Shown piece by piece: positions 1 to 7,151 of a stretch of 64,000 nt of DNA (position 1 is its first letter; the number at the start of each line of letters is the position of its first letter). Both the position numbers and the translations under genes were made by a program. Under the pieces are notes generated by a model, which was not told the DNA's origin, made no database searches, and was given only the letters and a program-made list of their open reading frames with translations. The stretch is from JARRKU01 sp050288425 (GTDB lineage: Bacteria; Desulfobacterota; Desulfobacteria; Desulfobacterales; Desulfosarcinaceae): positions 1 through 64,000 of the forward strand of contig JBNKDU010000096.1 of the NCBI GenBank assembly GCA_050288425.1, read 5' to 3'.

Positions 1-39
1 GATTGAAATATATATCTAAAAAAGGATTCAGAACTCATC

Positions 40-1458
40 ATGAATACGATTCGCACCCGTTTCGCTCCCAGCCCCACCGGCTACCTGCATGTGGGCGGCG
101 CCCGCACGGCCCTTTTTAATTGGTTGTATGCCCGGCATACGGGGGGGAAATTCATTTTGCGCATTGAGGACACGGATCAGGTTCGCTCCACCGAAGCATC
201 TGTCCAGGCCATCTTCGATGCGCTGACGTGGCTGGAGATCGATTGGGACGAGGGGCCTTTCTTCCAGAGTCAACGTGCCGATGTTTACCGTGAATACCTT
301 GAAAAACTGGTGAGATCCGGACACGCTTATTATTGCACCTGCACCCCGGAGCAGATCGAGGCCATGCGGGAAAAGGCAAAGTCAGTAGGCGCCAAACCCC
401 GTTATGACGGCACCTGCCGCGAAAAAGGGCTGGGACCGCAATCCGGGGCCGTGCTCCGCTTCAAAGCCCCGCCAGACGGTCAAACCATCATCGAGGACCG
501 GATCAAAGGACGCATTGTGTTCGCCAATGATGAGCTGGATGATTTCGTGGTTCAGCGCAGCGACGGCACCCCTACCTATAATTTTGCAGTGGTGGTGGAC
601 GACCTCACCATGGCGATCAACACCATCATCCGGGGCGACGACCACGTGATGAACACCCCCAAACAGATCCTGCTCTACCAGGCCCTGAGCGCGCCGTTGC
701 CCGAATTCGCCCATGTTCCCATGGTGCTGGGAAGCGACCGCACCCGCTTGAGCAAACGCCATGGCGCCACCTCGGTAACCGCATACCGCGACATGGGACT
801 GCTGCCGGACGCTTTTATAAACTATTTGGCCCGCCTGGGATGGTCCTTCGGCGACCAGGAATTTTTTACCCGGGGCGAGTTGATCGAAAAGTTCTCACTG
901 GAAAATGTGGGCAAATCGGCCGGAATCTTCGATCCCGTCAAGCTCCAGGCCCTCAACGCAGACCATATTCAAGCCACCGCGCCCCGGACCATCGCCGCGC
1001 ACCTCAAACCGTTCCTGCGTCAGCAGGCCATCGACACCCGGGATGACGCGTACCTGAACGCCCTGATCCCCACCCTGCAACCCCGCAGCAAAACACTGGT
1101 GGATATGAGTGCGCAGGCCAGGTTTTATTTTTCCGATCCTATGGACCTGGATGAAGCCGCCGCCAAAGAGTTTCTCAAAGGCAATGTCCTTGCGCCCCTC
1201 AAAGAGCTTCAGGAAAGATTGACGGAATTGAACGACTTCACCGAAAAAAGCCTGGAAGCCGTCTTCGTCGCTCTAATGGAAGCCCACCAGGTAAAGCTGG
1301 GTAAAATAGCCCAACCCGTGCGGGTAGCCCTCACCGGCACCAGCGTTAGCCCGGGAATTTTTGAGATTATCTTGGTACTGGGCAAACAACGGGTATTGTC
1401 CCGGATCCAGGATGCCATCGTATATATCGAAAAAAGGGTGGCCCGGAACGCCGAATAA
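40..1458 (+). CDS. gltX: Glutamyl-tRNA synthetase
   Basis: Class I aminoacyl-tRNA synthetase that attaches glutamate to tRNA-Glu in the cytoplasm. The 472-residue product has the usual length. Its catalytic Rossmann domain opens with FAPSPTGYLHVGG; the HIGH-type motif is HVGG at about residues 17-20. A Cys-x-Cys pair near residue 98, with a further Cys in YDGTCR, fits the zinc-binding region of GluRS. The KMSKS-type loop reads LSKRHG at about residues 236-241. The C-terminal third is the helical anticodon-binding domain. The ATG at 40 sits about ten bases after a weak AAAGGA. It is the first gene in the window, so its upstream context is unknown. A short gap separates it from the sigma-factor operon downstream. 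Confidence 0.97.
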   Translation: MNTIRTRFAPSPTGYLHVGGARTALFNWLYARHTGGKFILRIEDTDQVRSTEASVQAIFDALTWLEIDWDEGPFFQSQRADVYREYLEKLVRSGHAYYCTCTPEQIEAMREKAKSVGAKPRYDGTCREKGLGPQSGAVLRFKAPPDGQTIIEDRIKGRIVFANDELDDFVVQRSDGTPTYNFAVVVDDLTMAINTIIRGDDHVMNTPKQILLYQALSAPLPEFAHVPMVLGSDRTRLSKRHGATSVTAYRDMGLLPDAFINYLARLGWSFGDQEFFTRGELIEKFSLENVGKSAGIFDPVKLQALNADHIQATAPRTIAAHLKPFLRQQAIDTRDDAYLNALIPTLQPRSKTLVDMSAQARFYFSDPMDLDEAAAKEFLKGNVLAPLKELQERLTELNDFTEKSLEAVFVALMEAHQVKLGKIAQPVRVALTGTSVSPGIFEIILVLGKQRVLSRIQDAIVYIEKRVARNAE

Positions 1459-1472
1459 GGTGAATTCTGGTT

Positions 1473-1489
1473 TTTATTACTGTAATAAA
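1473..1489. promoter_or_regulatory. Perfect 17-base palindrome before the lipoprotein gene
   Basis: TTTATTAC-T-GTAATAAA is a perfect inverted repeat with a one-base centre. It ends five bases before the ATG at 1495, where a ribosome binding site would be expected. It lacks a GC stem and a U tract, so it is a poor terminator. An operator or a structure masking translation initiation is possible, but this is inference from position and symmetry only. Confidence 0.35.
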
Positions 1490-1494
1490 CGACC

Positions 1495-1845
1495 ATGACG
1501 GGAAATTTACCCAAGTCAGGCATTCTGTTGCTGTTGATCATCCTGATCCAAGGATGCACCGGGCCGTCCCTGCTTTCCGAGGCCGGCGCCGTCCGCCGCA
1601 GCCTGTTCACTTATGAAGGGTCCGCTCAATCTGTCTGTATCAGCGGCGATTTCAACCAATGGTCACCGGATTCCCATTGCATGCGCCGGCAGAAAGGTGT
1701 CTGGAAAATCTATCTCATGCTGCCCGTGGGTGTCTACCGCTACACTTATGTGGTCAACGGGAGGGATCGGGTGGTGGATCCCAATGCCCTGCTTGCCGAA
1801 ACCGATGGCTTCGGAGAGCGCAATGCCGTCGCCATTATCGAGTAA
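1495..1845 (+). CDS. Lipoprotein with AMPK/CBM48-like glycogen-binding domain
   Basis: Predicted 116-residue lipoprotein. A hydrophobic signal segment (about residues 9-20) ends in a lipobox, LIQGC, placing the lipidated cysteine at residue 21. After a short linker the remainder is one beta-rich domain with the hallmarks of the AMPK/isoamylase N-terminal carbohydrate-binding module: GDFNQWS, then GVWK, then a PVGVYRYTYVVNG strand pair and DPNA. The same domain recurs at the C-terminus of the membrane protein at 2554-3147, where even the ending (EFGTRNSIVTIE there, GFGERNAVAIIE here) is alike. It lies just upstream of an ECF sigma gene, suggesting a shared envelope function. No catalytic domain is present. 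The ligand is unknown. The visible ribosome binding site is weak. Confidence 0.8.
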   Translation: MTGNLPKSGILLLLIILIQGCTGPSLLSEAGAVRRSLFTYEGSAQSVCISGDFNQWSPDSHCMRRQKGVWKIYLMLPVGVYRYTYVVNGRDRVVDPNALLAETDGFGERNAVAIIE

Positions 1846-1916
1846 TTTCCAATTTAACCGGCAACCGGTGACCAATGGGCTGCAGGCGACGTATATTTAA
1901 TTAGGAAAAGCGAATC

Positions 1917-1967
1917 ATGAACAGATATGCCCGGCGCAACGTAACCCGGGACGGCCGTTCGAGTTGA
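1917..1967 (+). CDS. Possible 16-codon leader peptide upstream of sigma gene
   Basis: An ATG at 1917 follows TTAGGAAAAG at good spacing and opens a 16-codon frame (MNRYARRNVTRDGRSS). Its TGA stop (1965-1967) overlaps the TTG start of the sigma gene (1964-1966). The sigma gene has no convincing ribosome binding site of its own, so translational coupling is plausible. The peptide is rich in arginine. An alternative is that the ATG is the true sigma start and a base is missing in the sequence, but the sigma N-terminus from the TTG already looks complete. Confidence 0.3.
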   Translation: MNRYARRNVTRDGRSS

Positions 1968-2551
1968 AAGAAAATCAGCTGATAAGGAATATCCTGGATG
2001 GCGACGCCCAGGCCTATGCCATTTTGATCAATCGGTATCAGCGTCCGATTTTCAGCTTGTTGCTCCGGATGACAGGCTGCCGGGAAACGGCAGCGGACCT
2101 GGCCCAGGAGGCATTTGTAAAAGCCTATGAGCGCCTGGAAAAGTTCAAATTGAGCGAAAAATTTTTTCCGTGGTTGTATGCAATTGCCGCCAATTTGGCT
2201 CGGGATCACTGGCGCAGGCAGCAGCACGCCGTCGGCCATGCCGATGCAATCAGGCAGATAGAAAAAAGCAGCCCGGTAAAAGTGACCGCCGAGGAAGAAC
2301 GCCTGGCCGTATTACTGGACGCCCGCCGGTTGCGGGTTTGCCTGGAACGGCTGCCCCATGAGTACCGGGAGGCGCTGATCCTGCGCTTTCATGAAGGTCT
2401 ATCCATGGCGGATATCGGCAAGTCGCTGGGGGTTTCCACCAGCGGCGCCAAAATGCGAATCAGCCGGGGGCTTGAAAAGCTGCGGCGCCTGTTCCAGGAA
2501 TCCCCGGATTCTATTAAAAATCGTCCGCAACAAGCCAGCGAGGACAATTGA
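1964..2551 (+). CDS. ECF-type RNA polymerase sigma factor (RpoE/SigW-like)
   Basis: A 195-residue sigma-70 family factor of the extracytoplasmic function group, expected to direct RNA polymerase to a small regulon when released from an anti-sigma protein. Region 2 spans about residues 10-85: the LLRMTGCRETAADLAQEAFVKAYERL segment carries the core-binding and -10 recognition helices, followed by FFPWLYAIAANLARDHWRR. Region 4 lies at about 125-180, with LPHEYREALILRFHEGLSMADIG as the helix-turn-helix entry. The TTG start is chosen because MKENQLIRNILDGDAQAYA aligns with normal ECF N-termini. A short coupled upstream frame may drive initiation. The stop lies three bases before the next gene's ATG, so the two are almost certainly co-transcribed. 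That neighbour is the likely anti-sigma partner. Confidence 0.93.
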   Translation: MKENQLIRNILDGDAQAYAILINRYQRPIFSLLLRMTGCRETAADLAQEAFVKAYERLEKFKLSEKFFPWLYAIAANLARDHWRRQQHAVGHADAIRQIEKSSPVKVTAEEERLAVLLDARRLRVCLERLPHEYREALILRFHEGLSMADIGKSLGVSTSGAKMRISRGLEKLRRLFQESPDSIKNRPQQASEDN

Positions 2552-2553
2552 GC

Positions 2554-3147
2554 ATGGAACGCCAAGACCCCAAAAGAGATCGGGAATACCAGTGGTTGAC
2601 GAACCAGATCGCCCGTTTGCCCGACACACCGCCGCCCGCGGAATTCACCGGGGGGGTCATGAATCGCATATCTCCCAAAAAACCGGGTTTCTGGCGCCGG
2701 CTCCGGTTGCGCCTGCCCGTCCCGTCGGTGGTGGAGATACGCCCCGTGCCCGCCGCAGCCATGGCAACGGTCCTCATCGCCATCGGAATCGCCGCCAGAA
2801 CCTTCTGGCTCTCCCCCGGGATCCATTCGCCGGATGGCGTACACGCCCGTACAGATACAAAAAGCATCAACTTTGTGCTGGATTGGCCATCGGCCGAAAA
2901 AGTGGCTGTCCTGGGATCATTCAATCACTGGTCGCCCGAGCATGATCTTATGCATCGCAACCAATCCGACGGCACCTGGCAGTTGACCATGCAATTGCGA
3001 CCCGGACGGTACGCCTACGTCTTCATGGTCGATGATGCCTGGATCATTGCCGACCCCCGCGCCTTATGGGAGCAGGAAGATGAATTCGGAACGCGCAACT
3101 CCATTGTAACCATCGAGAATGGTAACTCAGATGAAAACCGTATTTAA
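2554..3147 (+). CDS. Putative membrane anti-sigma factor with C-terminal glycogen-binding-like domain
   Basis: The 197-residue protein begins at an ATG preceded by AGGA at nine bases. Residues 1-60 are polar and basic and presumably cytoplasmic. One hydrophobic helix lies at about residues 68-90 (AAAMATVLIAIGIAARTFWL). The remainder, presumably periplasmic, carries an AMPK/CBM48-like module (VAVLGSFNHWSPEHDLM, then GTWQLTMQLRPGRYAYVFMV). This is the expected topology of an anti-sigma factor whose outer domain senses a ligand, and its position directly after the sigma gene supports that. It lacks the His-x3-Cys-x2-Cys zinc anti-sigma motif, so assignment rests on context and topology. It may bind a polysaccharide or act with the paralogous lipoprotein at 1495. 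No experimental function is known to me for this combination. Confidence 0.65.
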   Translation: MERQDPKRDREYQWLTNQIARLPDTPPPAEFTGGVMNRISPKKPGFWRRLRLRLPVPSVVEIRPVPAAAMATVLIAIGIAARTFWLSPGIHSPDGVHARTDTKSINFVLDWPSAEKVAVLGSFNHWSPEHDLMHRNQSDGTWQLTMQLRPGRYAYVFMVDDAWIIADPRALWEQEDEFGTRNSIVTIENGNSDENRI

Positions 3148-4045
3148 ATGCAGCCTGTCGATCCTCCTTCTTTTATGGTTTTGCAATGCCGGCATCACCC
3201 ACGCGGAAAGTGCCGGTCCGCTGGAAAACGAGCTGCGGTTGGACCGTGCCGCAAGTTTGGATAGCGAAAGCCTGGACCGCATCCTGGAGGCTGCCCGGCG
3301 CAATGGACTGAGCGATGAAGAGACGGTCCGATGGCTGATCCAGGTGCGAAACGCCGCCCGGGATGCGCTTCCCACGGCGCCGTTGATCAATAAAATAGAA
3401 GAAGGGGTGTCCAAAAGAATTGATTCCAATCGAATCGAGGCGGCCCTGGGGCATATGGCCGACAACCTGAGATTCACCGACGCATTGACAGCCGGTGATT
3501 TCCAGAAAAATTCCGAACGCCCATCCACCGGGCACCAGCGGGTACTCATCCGATTGAGCGAACTGCTTTCAGCCGGTATGACTCGAGGTGAAATGCGCCG
3601 GTTATACCAATCCTGGCAACCCGCTAAACCAGGCCAGAAAGTCGAGGCCATGACTTTTTATGTCGTCACCAAGCAGGCCGGTCTCGACCCGGTGGAAGCA
3701 AACCGGATTGCATCCGCCGGCATCGAACAGAATCATTTCCACGGCTTTCCTCTGGAACTGGCGATGATGATCAAAGCGGCCAAGGCAAATAATATCCAAT
3801 CTTCCGCAATTGTGGAGCATGCCCTGCGGATCATACGGGGCGAGGAAACCGTTACCCAGGCCCATCGCCTGATGGGTATCCGCCGGATGCATCCCAGTCC
3901 CACCCAGGAAACCAGGACCCGCCGCGAAAGAACCGGGATGTGGGGAACGCGAAGCGGGGGCAGCCTCTCCGGCGGCAGCGGAGGGAGCGGCAGTCATGGC
4001 TCAAAAGGTGGCGGTCATGGCGCAGGCGGCGGTAAGGGGCGCTGA
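3131..4045 (+). CDS. Exported helical protein with Gly/Ser-rich tail, unknown function
   Basis: About 304 residues. A signal peptide (MKTVFKC followed by a leucine-rich core, probable cleavage after THA) directs export. The mature part to about residue 265 is mostly predicted helical and repeats charged segments such as LSDEETVRWLIQVRNAARDA and LPLELAMMIKAAKANN-like stretches. The last 40 residues are almost entirely Gly, Ser, His and Lys. It begins inside or immediately after the anti-sigma-like gene (an in-frame ATG also exists at 3119), so the two are translationally linked. It is the last gene of the ECF operon and may be its effector. I recognise no family. The low-complexity tail could be disordered or surface-binding. 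Confidence 0.75.
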   Translation: MKTVFKCSLSILLLLWFCNAGITHAESAGPLENELRLDRAASLDSESLDRILEAARRNGLSDEETVRWLIQVRNAARDALPTAPLINKIEEGVSKRIDSNRIEAALGHMADNLRFTDALTAGDFQKNSERPSTGHQRVLIRLSELLSAGMTRGEMRRLYQSWQPAKPGQKVEAMTFYVVTKQAGLDPVEANRIASAGIEQNHFHGFPLELAMMIKAAKANNIQSSAIVEHALRIIRGEETVTQAHRLMGIRRMHPSPTQETRTRRERTGMWGTRSGGSLSGGSGGSGSHGSKGGGHGAGGGKGR

Positions 4046-4080
4046 TCGATCCAGCCCGCTGGGTCCGTTAATTTATATTG

Positions 4081-4141
4081 GCCGCAGAGAGCACAGAGAC
4101 GGCAGACAAAATCGCTGGGACCGCTCTGTGTCCTCTGTGGC
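4081..4141. terminator. Imperfect inverted repeat, possible bidirectional terminator
   Basis: GCCGCAGAGAGCACAGAGACGG (4081-4102, arm) and CCGCTCTGTGTCCTCTGTGGC (4121-4141) can pair as a long imperfect hairpin. On the plus strand it is followed by TTTGTTGTTTTTGG. It lies between two convergent genes, the Gly-rich protein (+) and the small repeat protein (-). Similar CACAGAGGACACAGAG units recur as intergenic repeats in many bacterial genomes, so it may equally be a dispersed repeat. Confidence 0.5.
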
Positions 4142-4155
4142 TTTGTTGTTTTTGG

Positions 4156-4380
4156 TTATCCTCTGCAGGAACCGTCCTTAAGACGGTCCTGATCCCGGGT
4201 CCGGTCGCGGTCCTGGCCGGCGGCGACGACTTTCCAGGTGCCGCTCCCGATGACATCGTCCTGGCAGGAACCGTCCTTCAGACGATCCCGGTCACGGTCC
4301 TGGTCACCGGCAACCGCCAGGCTGACGCAACATAAGAGTGCCGCCAAAACCATAACAAACGAATACCGCCGCATAGACAT
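4156..4380 (-). CDS. Small exported protein with Asp/Arg repeats
   Basis: A 74-residue product with an excellent ribosome binding site (GGGAGGT before the ATG at 4380). The first 24 residues form a signal peptide (RRYSFVMVLAALLCCVSLAVA, cleavage after AVA). The mature peptide of about 50 residues contains two near-copies of an unusual unit, each ending RDRLKDGSC or DQDRLKDGSC, and joined by a short segment containing GTWKVVAAG. Each unit holds alternating Asp and Arg and a single cysteine, so a disulfide is possible. The DNA repeats as well. I do not recognise a named family. Metal binding, ion pairing or a structural envelope role are all open. It stands alone, convergent with the sigma-factor operon. 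Confidence 0.7.
   Translation of the reverse strand: MSMRRYSFVMVLAALLCCVSLAVAGDQDRDRDRLKDGSCQDDVIGSGTWKVVAAGQDRDRTRDQDRLKDGSCRG
4165..4306. repeat. Two direct repeats inside the Asp/Arg repeat gene
   Basis: A unit beginning GCAGGAACCGTCCTT occurs at 4165 and again at 4264, each running about 40-50 bases with a handful of mismatches. Together they encode the duplicated Asp/Arg-rich peptide unit of the gene at 4156-4380. This indicates internal duplication of the coding sequence. Confidence 0.75.
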
Positions 4381-4548
4381 AATTACCTCCCTTGCTTTTA
4401 ATTTCAGTTAACTTGTGGGTTACGTGTCACTTCCGATGGTGGAAAGAATATCGTTGGAACATACGATCGTATTGTAATGATCTACGCACGACATAAAAAA
4501 AGGTCACATCTTTTTGGGGGGCGGCCGGTGAGCCGGGGCAAAATCCTC

Positions 4549-4577
4549 TTGACTCAGATTTCGATTTTCATTATGTT
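4549..4577 (+). promoter_or_regulatory. Candidate sigma-70 promoter for tRNA-Gln
   Basis: TTGACT (4549-4554) and TATGTT (4572-4577) are separated by 17 bases. A start site near 4584 would place the 5' end about ten bases before the tRNA. Motif matching by eye only. Confidence 0.45.
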
Positions 4578-4594
4578 TTTCCGGTCCTGAATGC

Positions 4595-4668
4595 TGGGGG
4601 ATCGTCTAGTGGTAGGACTACGGACTCTGACTCCGTCAGCCCAGGTTCGAATCCTGGTCCCTCAGCCA
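4595..4668 (+). tRNA. tRNA-Gln (anticodon CTG)
   Basis: A complete cloverleaf can be drawn. The acceptor stem TGGGGGA pairs with TCCCTCA. The D arm is GTC/GAC. The anticodon stem ACGGA/TCCGT encloses CTCTGAC, giving anticodon CTG, which reads CAG. The T arm is CCAGG-TTCGAAT-CCTGG. The discriminator is G and CCA (4666-4668) is encoded. It lies directly upstream of the glutaminyl-tRNA synthetase gene, with a terminator between them. Confidence 0.96.
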
Positions 4669-4680
4669 CTAAAAATCAAA

Positions 4681-4709
4681 GGGTTACGCGGTATGCGTGG
4701 CCCTTTTTT
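4681..4709 (+). terminator. Rho-independent terminator after tRNA-Gln
   Basis: GGGTTACGC (4681-4689) and GCGTGGCCC (4695-4703) form a nine-pair stem with two G-U pairs and a five-base loop, followed by six T residues. Partial read-through would place the tRNA and glnS on one transcript. Confidence 0.85.
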
Positions 4710-4818
4710 GTTGCCAAATATCAATGATTGGCACATATTTCCTTTTTACAGGGGCCACTCGTGCGACGTCAGGGCCCGAAGACAAAATACTATCCCGGTA
4801 CAGAAGGAGACCAGCCTT

Positions 4819-6525
4819 ATGGCCGATACCATTGCCTCAGCCTCCACAAATTTCATCAGTGCAATTATTGAAAAGGACTTGTCCGACAACAAACACGACG
4901 GCCGTGTGGCGACCCGCTTTCCACCGGAACCCAACGGCTATCTGCACATCGGCCACGCAAAATCCATCTGCCTCAACTTCGGCCTGGCCAAGTCCTACAA
5001 CGGCACCTGCAACCTGAGGTTCGACGACACCAATCCAACCAAGGAAGAGGTGGAGTACGTGGACTCCATCAAGGAAGATGTACGCTGGCTGGGATTCGAT
5101 TGGGACGACCGTCTTTACTATGCTTCGGATTATTTCGAGCAGCTCTTCAATTTCGCCTTGCAGCTGATCAAGTCCGGCAAGGCTTACGTGGACAGCCTGA
5201 GCGCCGATGAGATCAGGGAGTATCGCGGCACTCTCACGGAACCCGGCAGGGAAAGCCCTTTCCGCGATCGTCCGGTGGAAGAGAACCTGGACCTTTTCCG
5301 GCGCATGCGGGCCGGAGATTTCGAAGACGGCACCCACGTCCTGCGCGCCAAAATCGATATGGCCCACCCCAACCTGCTGATGCGCGATCCCACGCTTTAC
5401 CGCATCCGCAAGGCGCACCACCACCGCACCGGCGACACGTGGTGCATCTATCCCATGTACGATTTCACGCACTGCATCTCCGATGCCCTTGAGTGCATCA
5501 CCCACTCCATCTGCACGCTTGAATTCGAGAACAACCGGGCGCTGTACGATTGGGTCCTGGATCAGTTGGAGATGGAATGCCGGCCCCACCAGTATGAATT
5601 CGCCCGTCTCAACCTGACATACACGGTACTGAGCAAGCGCAAATTGATCCGACTGGTCGTAGAGGGCCTGGTCTCGGGCTGGGATGATCCGCGCATGCCA
5701 ACCATCTCGGGTTTCCGCCGACGGGGATACACCCCCGAGGCAATTCGCAATTTCTGCGAGCGCATCGGCGTGGCCAAAGCCAATAGCACAGTGGATATCG
5801 CCCTGCTGGAACACAGCATCCGCGAGGATCTCAATCGCCGCGCCCCTCGCATGATGGGTGTCCTGCGCCCGCTCAGGGTGGTGATCGACAATTACCCGGC
5901 GGGTCAAAGCGAGGAGTTGAAGGCGGTCAACAATCCGGAGGATCCGTCGGCCGGCACCCGCATGGTGCCATTTTCAAAGGTGCTGTATATCGAGCGGGAG
6001 GACTTTATGGAGAACCCGCCCAAGAAATTCTATCGTCTGGCGCCCGGGAGGGAAGTCCGGCTACGCTATGCCTACTTCATCACCTGCCGGGAAGCCGTCA
6101 AAGATGCCGACACCGGTGAAATCGTGGAATTGCGCTGCACCTATGATCCTTCGACCCGTGGCGGCAATGCCCCGGATGGTCGCAAGGTGAAGGCGACCCT
6201 GCACTGGGTGTCCGCCCGCCACGCCGTTGACGCCCGGGTCCGGCTCTACGACCGGCTCTTCGTAAAGGAAACCCCCGACGAAAAAGCAGAAGGCCAAACC
6301 TTCAAAGACTTCATCAACCCCGACTCGCTGGAAACCCTGGACGGGTGCAAACTGGAACCGGATCTGGCCCGGGCAAAGGCTGGCAATTTCTATCAATTCG
6401 AACGGCTGGGCTATTTCTGCATCGACGGCAAGGAATCCGCCCAGGATCGGCTGATCTTCAACCGCACCGTGCCCTTGCGGGATGCCTGGGCCAAAATCGC
6501 CAAGAACAACCGCAAGTCCAAATAA
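4819..6525 (+). CDS. glnS: Glutaminyl-tRNA synthetase
   Basis: Class I synthetase that charges tRNA-Gln directly with glutamine. The product is 568 residues, close to the bacterial GlnRS norm. RFPPEPNGYLHIGHAKS (about residues 33-49) contains the HIGH motif and the GlnRS-specific PPEPNG lead. The KMSKS equivalent is VLSKRKL. The C-terminal half contains the two anticodon-binding beta-barrels, with conserved stretches such as LRYAYFITC and LHWVSARHAVDARVRLYDRLF. The start is the ATG at 4819, preceded by AGAAGGAGA; an upstream in-frame extension reads through the tRNA and is not plausible. GlnRS is found in only part of the bacteria. Here it coexists with gatA, gatB and gatC elsewhere in the window, so GatCAB probably serves mainly Asn-tRNA formation or is redundant. 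Confidence 0.97.
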   Translation: MADTIASASTNFISAIIEKDLSDNKHDGRVATRFPPEPNGYLHIGHAKSICLNFGLAKSYNGTCNLRFDDTNPTKEEVEYVDSIKEDVRWLGFDWDDRLYYASDYFEQLFNFALQLIKSGKAYVDSLSADEIREYRGTLTEPGRESPFRDRPVEENLDLFRRMRAGDFEDGTHVLRAKIDMAHPNLLMRDPTLYRIRKAHHHRTGDTWCIYPMYDFTHCISDALECITHSICTLEFENNRALYDWVLDQLEMECRPHQYEFARLNLTYTVLSKRKLIRLVVEGLVSGWDDPRMPTISGFRRRGYTPEAIRNFCERIGVAKANSTVDIALLEHSIREDLNRRAPRMMGVLRPLRVVIDNYPAGQSEELKAVNNPEDPSAGTRMVPFSKVLYIEREDFMENPPKKFYRLAPGREVRLRYAYFITCREAVKDADTGEIVELRCTYDPSTRGGNAPDGRKVKATLHWVSARHAVDARVRLYDRLFVKETPDEKAEGQTFKDFINPDSLETLDGCKLEPDLARAKAGNFYQFERLGYFCIDGKESAQDRLIFNRTVPLRDAWAKIAKNNRKSK

Positions 6526-6851
6526 CCCCCGATCTTGCAAAAAAAGCAGCCGGATTTCGGCGACAACCGATGTCGCTGGAGATGATGCTGGCTGGATGCG
6601 ACGACAAGGGTACCGCTCCAGGAGGATAAACGAAGGAAGGGGGGCGCGAAAAGAGAACGGGGCGGCTCACGCCGCCCCGCCGGCTAAAGGAAGATATAAA
6701 TGAATATATCTCGGAGACTCCCCCGCGAAGTCTCTGTTATGCCTATCGGCCTTTAATGGTCGAACTTTAGAAAAAAAACGGCCAGCCTCCAAATTTTCCC
6801 TGTGGTTCCAAACGGCTGATGGACCGATAGTCATTCCTTACCGGGTCGGGG
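6526..6851. other. Non-coding interval with hairpins after glnS
   Basis: No supportable gene. It contains the GC hairpin at 6658-6679 and a weaker one at 6713-6735 (GGAGACT pairing with AGTCTCT around a C/G loop), just after an AT stretch (GATATAAATGAATATATC). An eight-A run at about 6771-6778 is also present. A small RNA cannot be excluded, but I recognise none. Confidence 0.4.
6658..6679 (-). terminator. GC hairpin terminator for the small minus-strand genes
   Basis: CGGGGCGGC (6658-6666) pairs perfectly with GCCGCCCCG (6671-6679) around TCAC. Read on the minus strand the stem is followed by TTCTCTTTTC, so it fits a terminator for the transcript covering 7339-6852. On the plus strand it lacks a U tract but may help stop glnS transcription. 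Confidence 0.65.
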
Positions 6852-7151
6852 TCAGCTTTTGCGCATTATTTTCAGAAGCTTTTCAGCCACTTTCATCTCC
6901 TCCGGCATGAGCAATCCCGAGGAGACCCAGCGCTCGATGGATTCCTTGGTGACGCTGAGATCGCGGGCATAGGCCTCCAAATTCTGGTGAGAGGAGAGAT
7001 CGATCTCATCCTCCATCTCTCTCAGATAGGTCGCCGTCTGATCTTGCCGAAGATCGGCCGTCCCATTGTCGGGTGCTTCTTCGATATATTCCATCGGCTT
7101 CGGCGCCCTCCGCCGGGTCCATAAGTCTCGCAAATATGTCCATATCGCCAT
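6852..7151 (-). CDS. Small cytoplasmic protein, unknown function
   Basis: A 99-residue protein without signal peptide or membrane segment. The N-terminus is basic (RDLWTRRRAPK), the middle acidic, and the C-terminal half predicted helical, with YARDLSVTKESIERWVSSGLLMPEE resembling a small helix-turn-helix in spacing. I do not recognise the family. The ATG has GAGGTG nine bases upstream. Its first base is shared with the stop of the preceding 62-codon frame (TAATG), which indicates translational coupling. Confidence 0.6.
   Translation of the reverse strand: MAIWTYLRDLWTRRRAPKPMEYIEEAPDNGTADLRQDQTATYLREMEDEIDLSSHQNLEAYARDLSVTKESIERWVSSGLLMPEEMKVAEKLLKIMRKS

Noticed and set aside
4591..4818. 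In-frame upstream extension of glnS
   Set aside because: It would translate the tRNA gene and its terminator. A strong ribosome binding site precedes the ATG at 4819.
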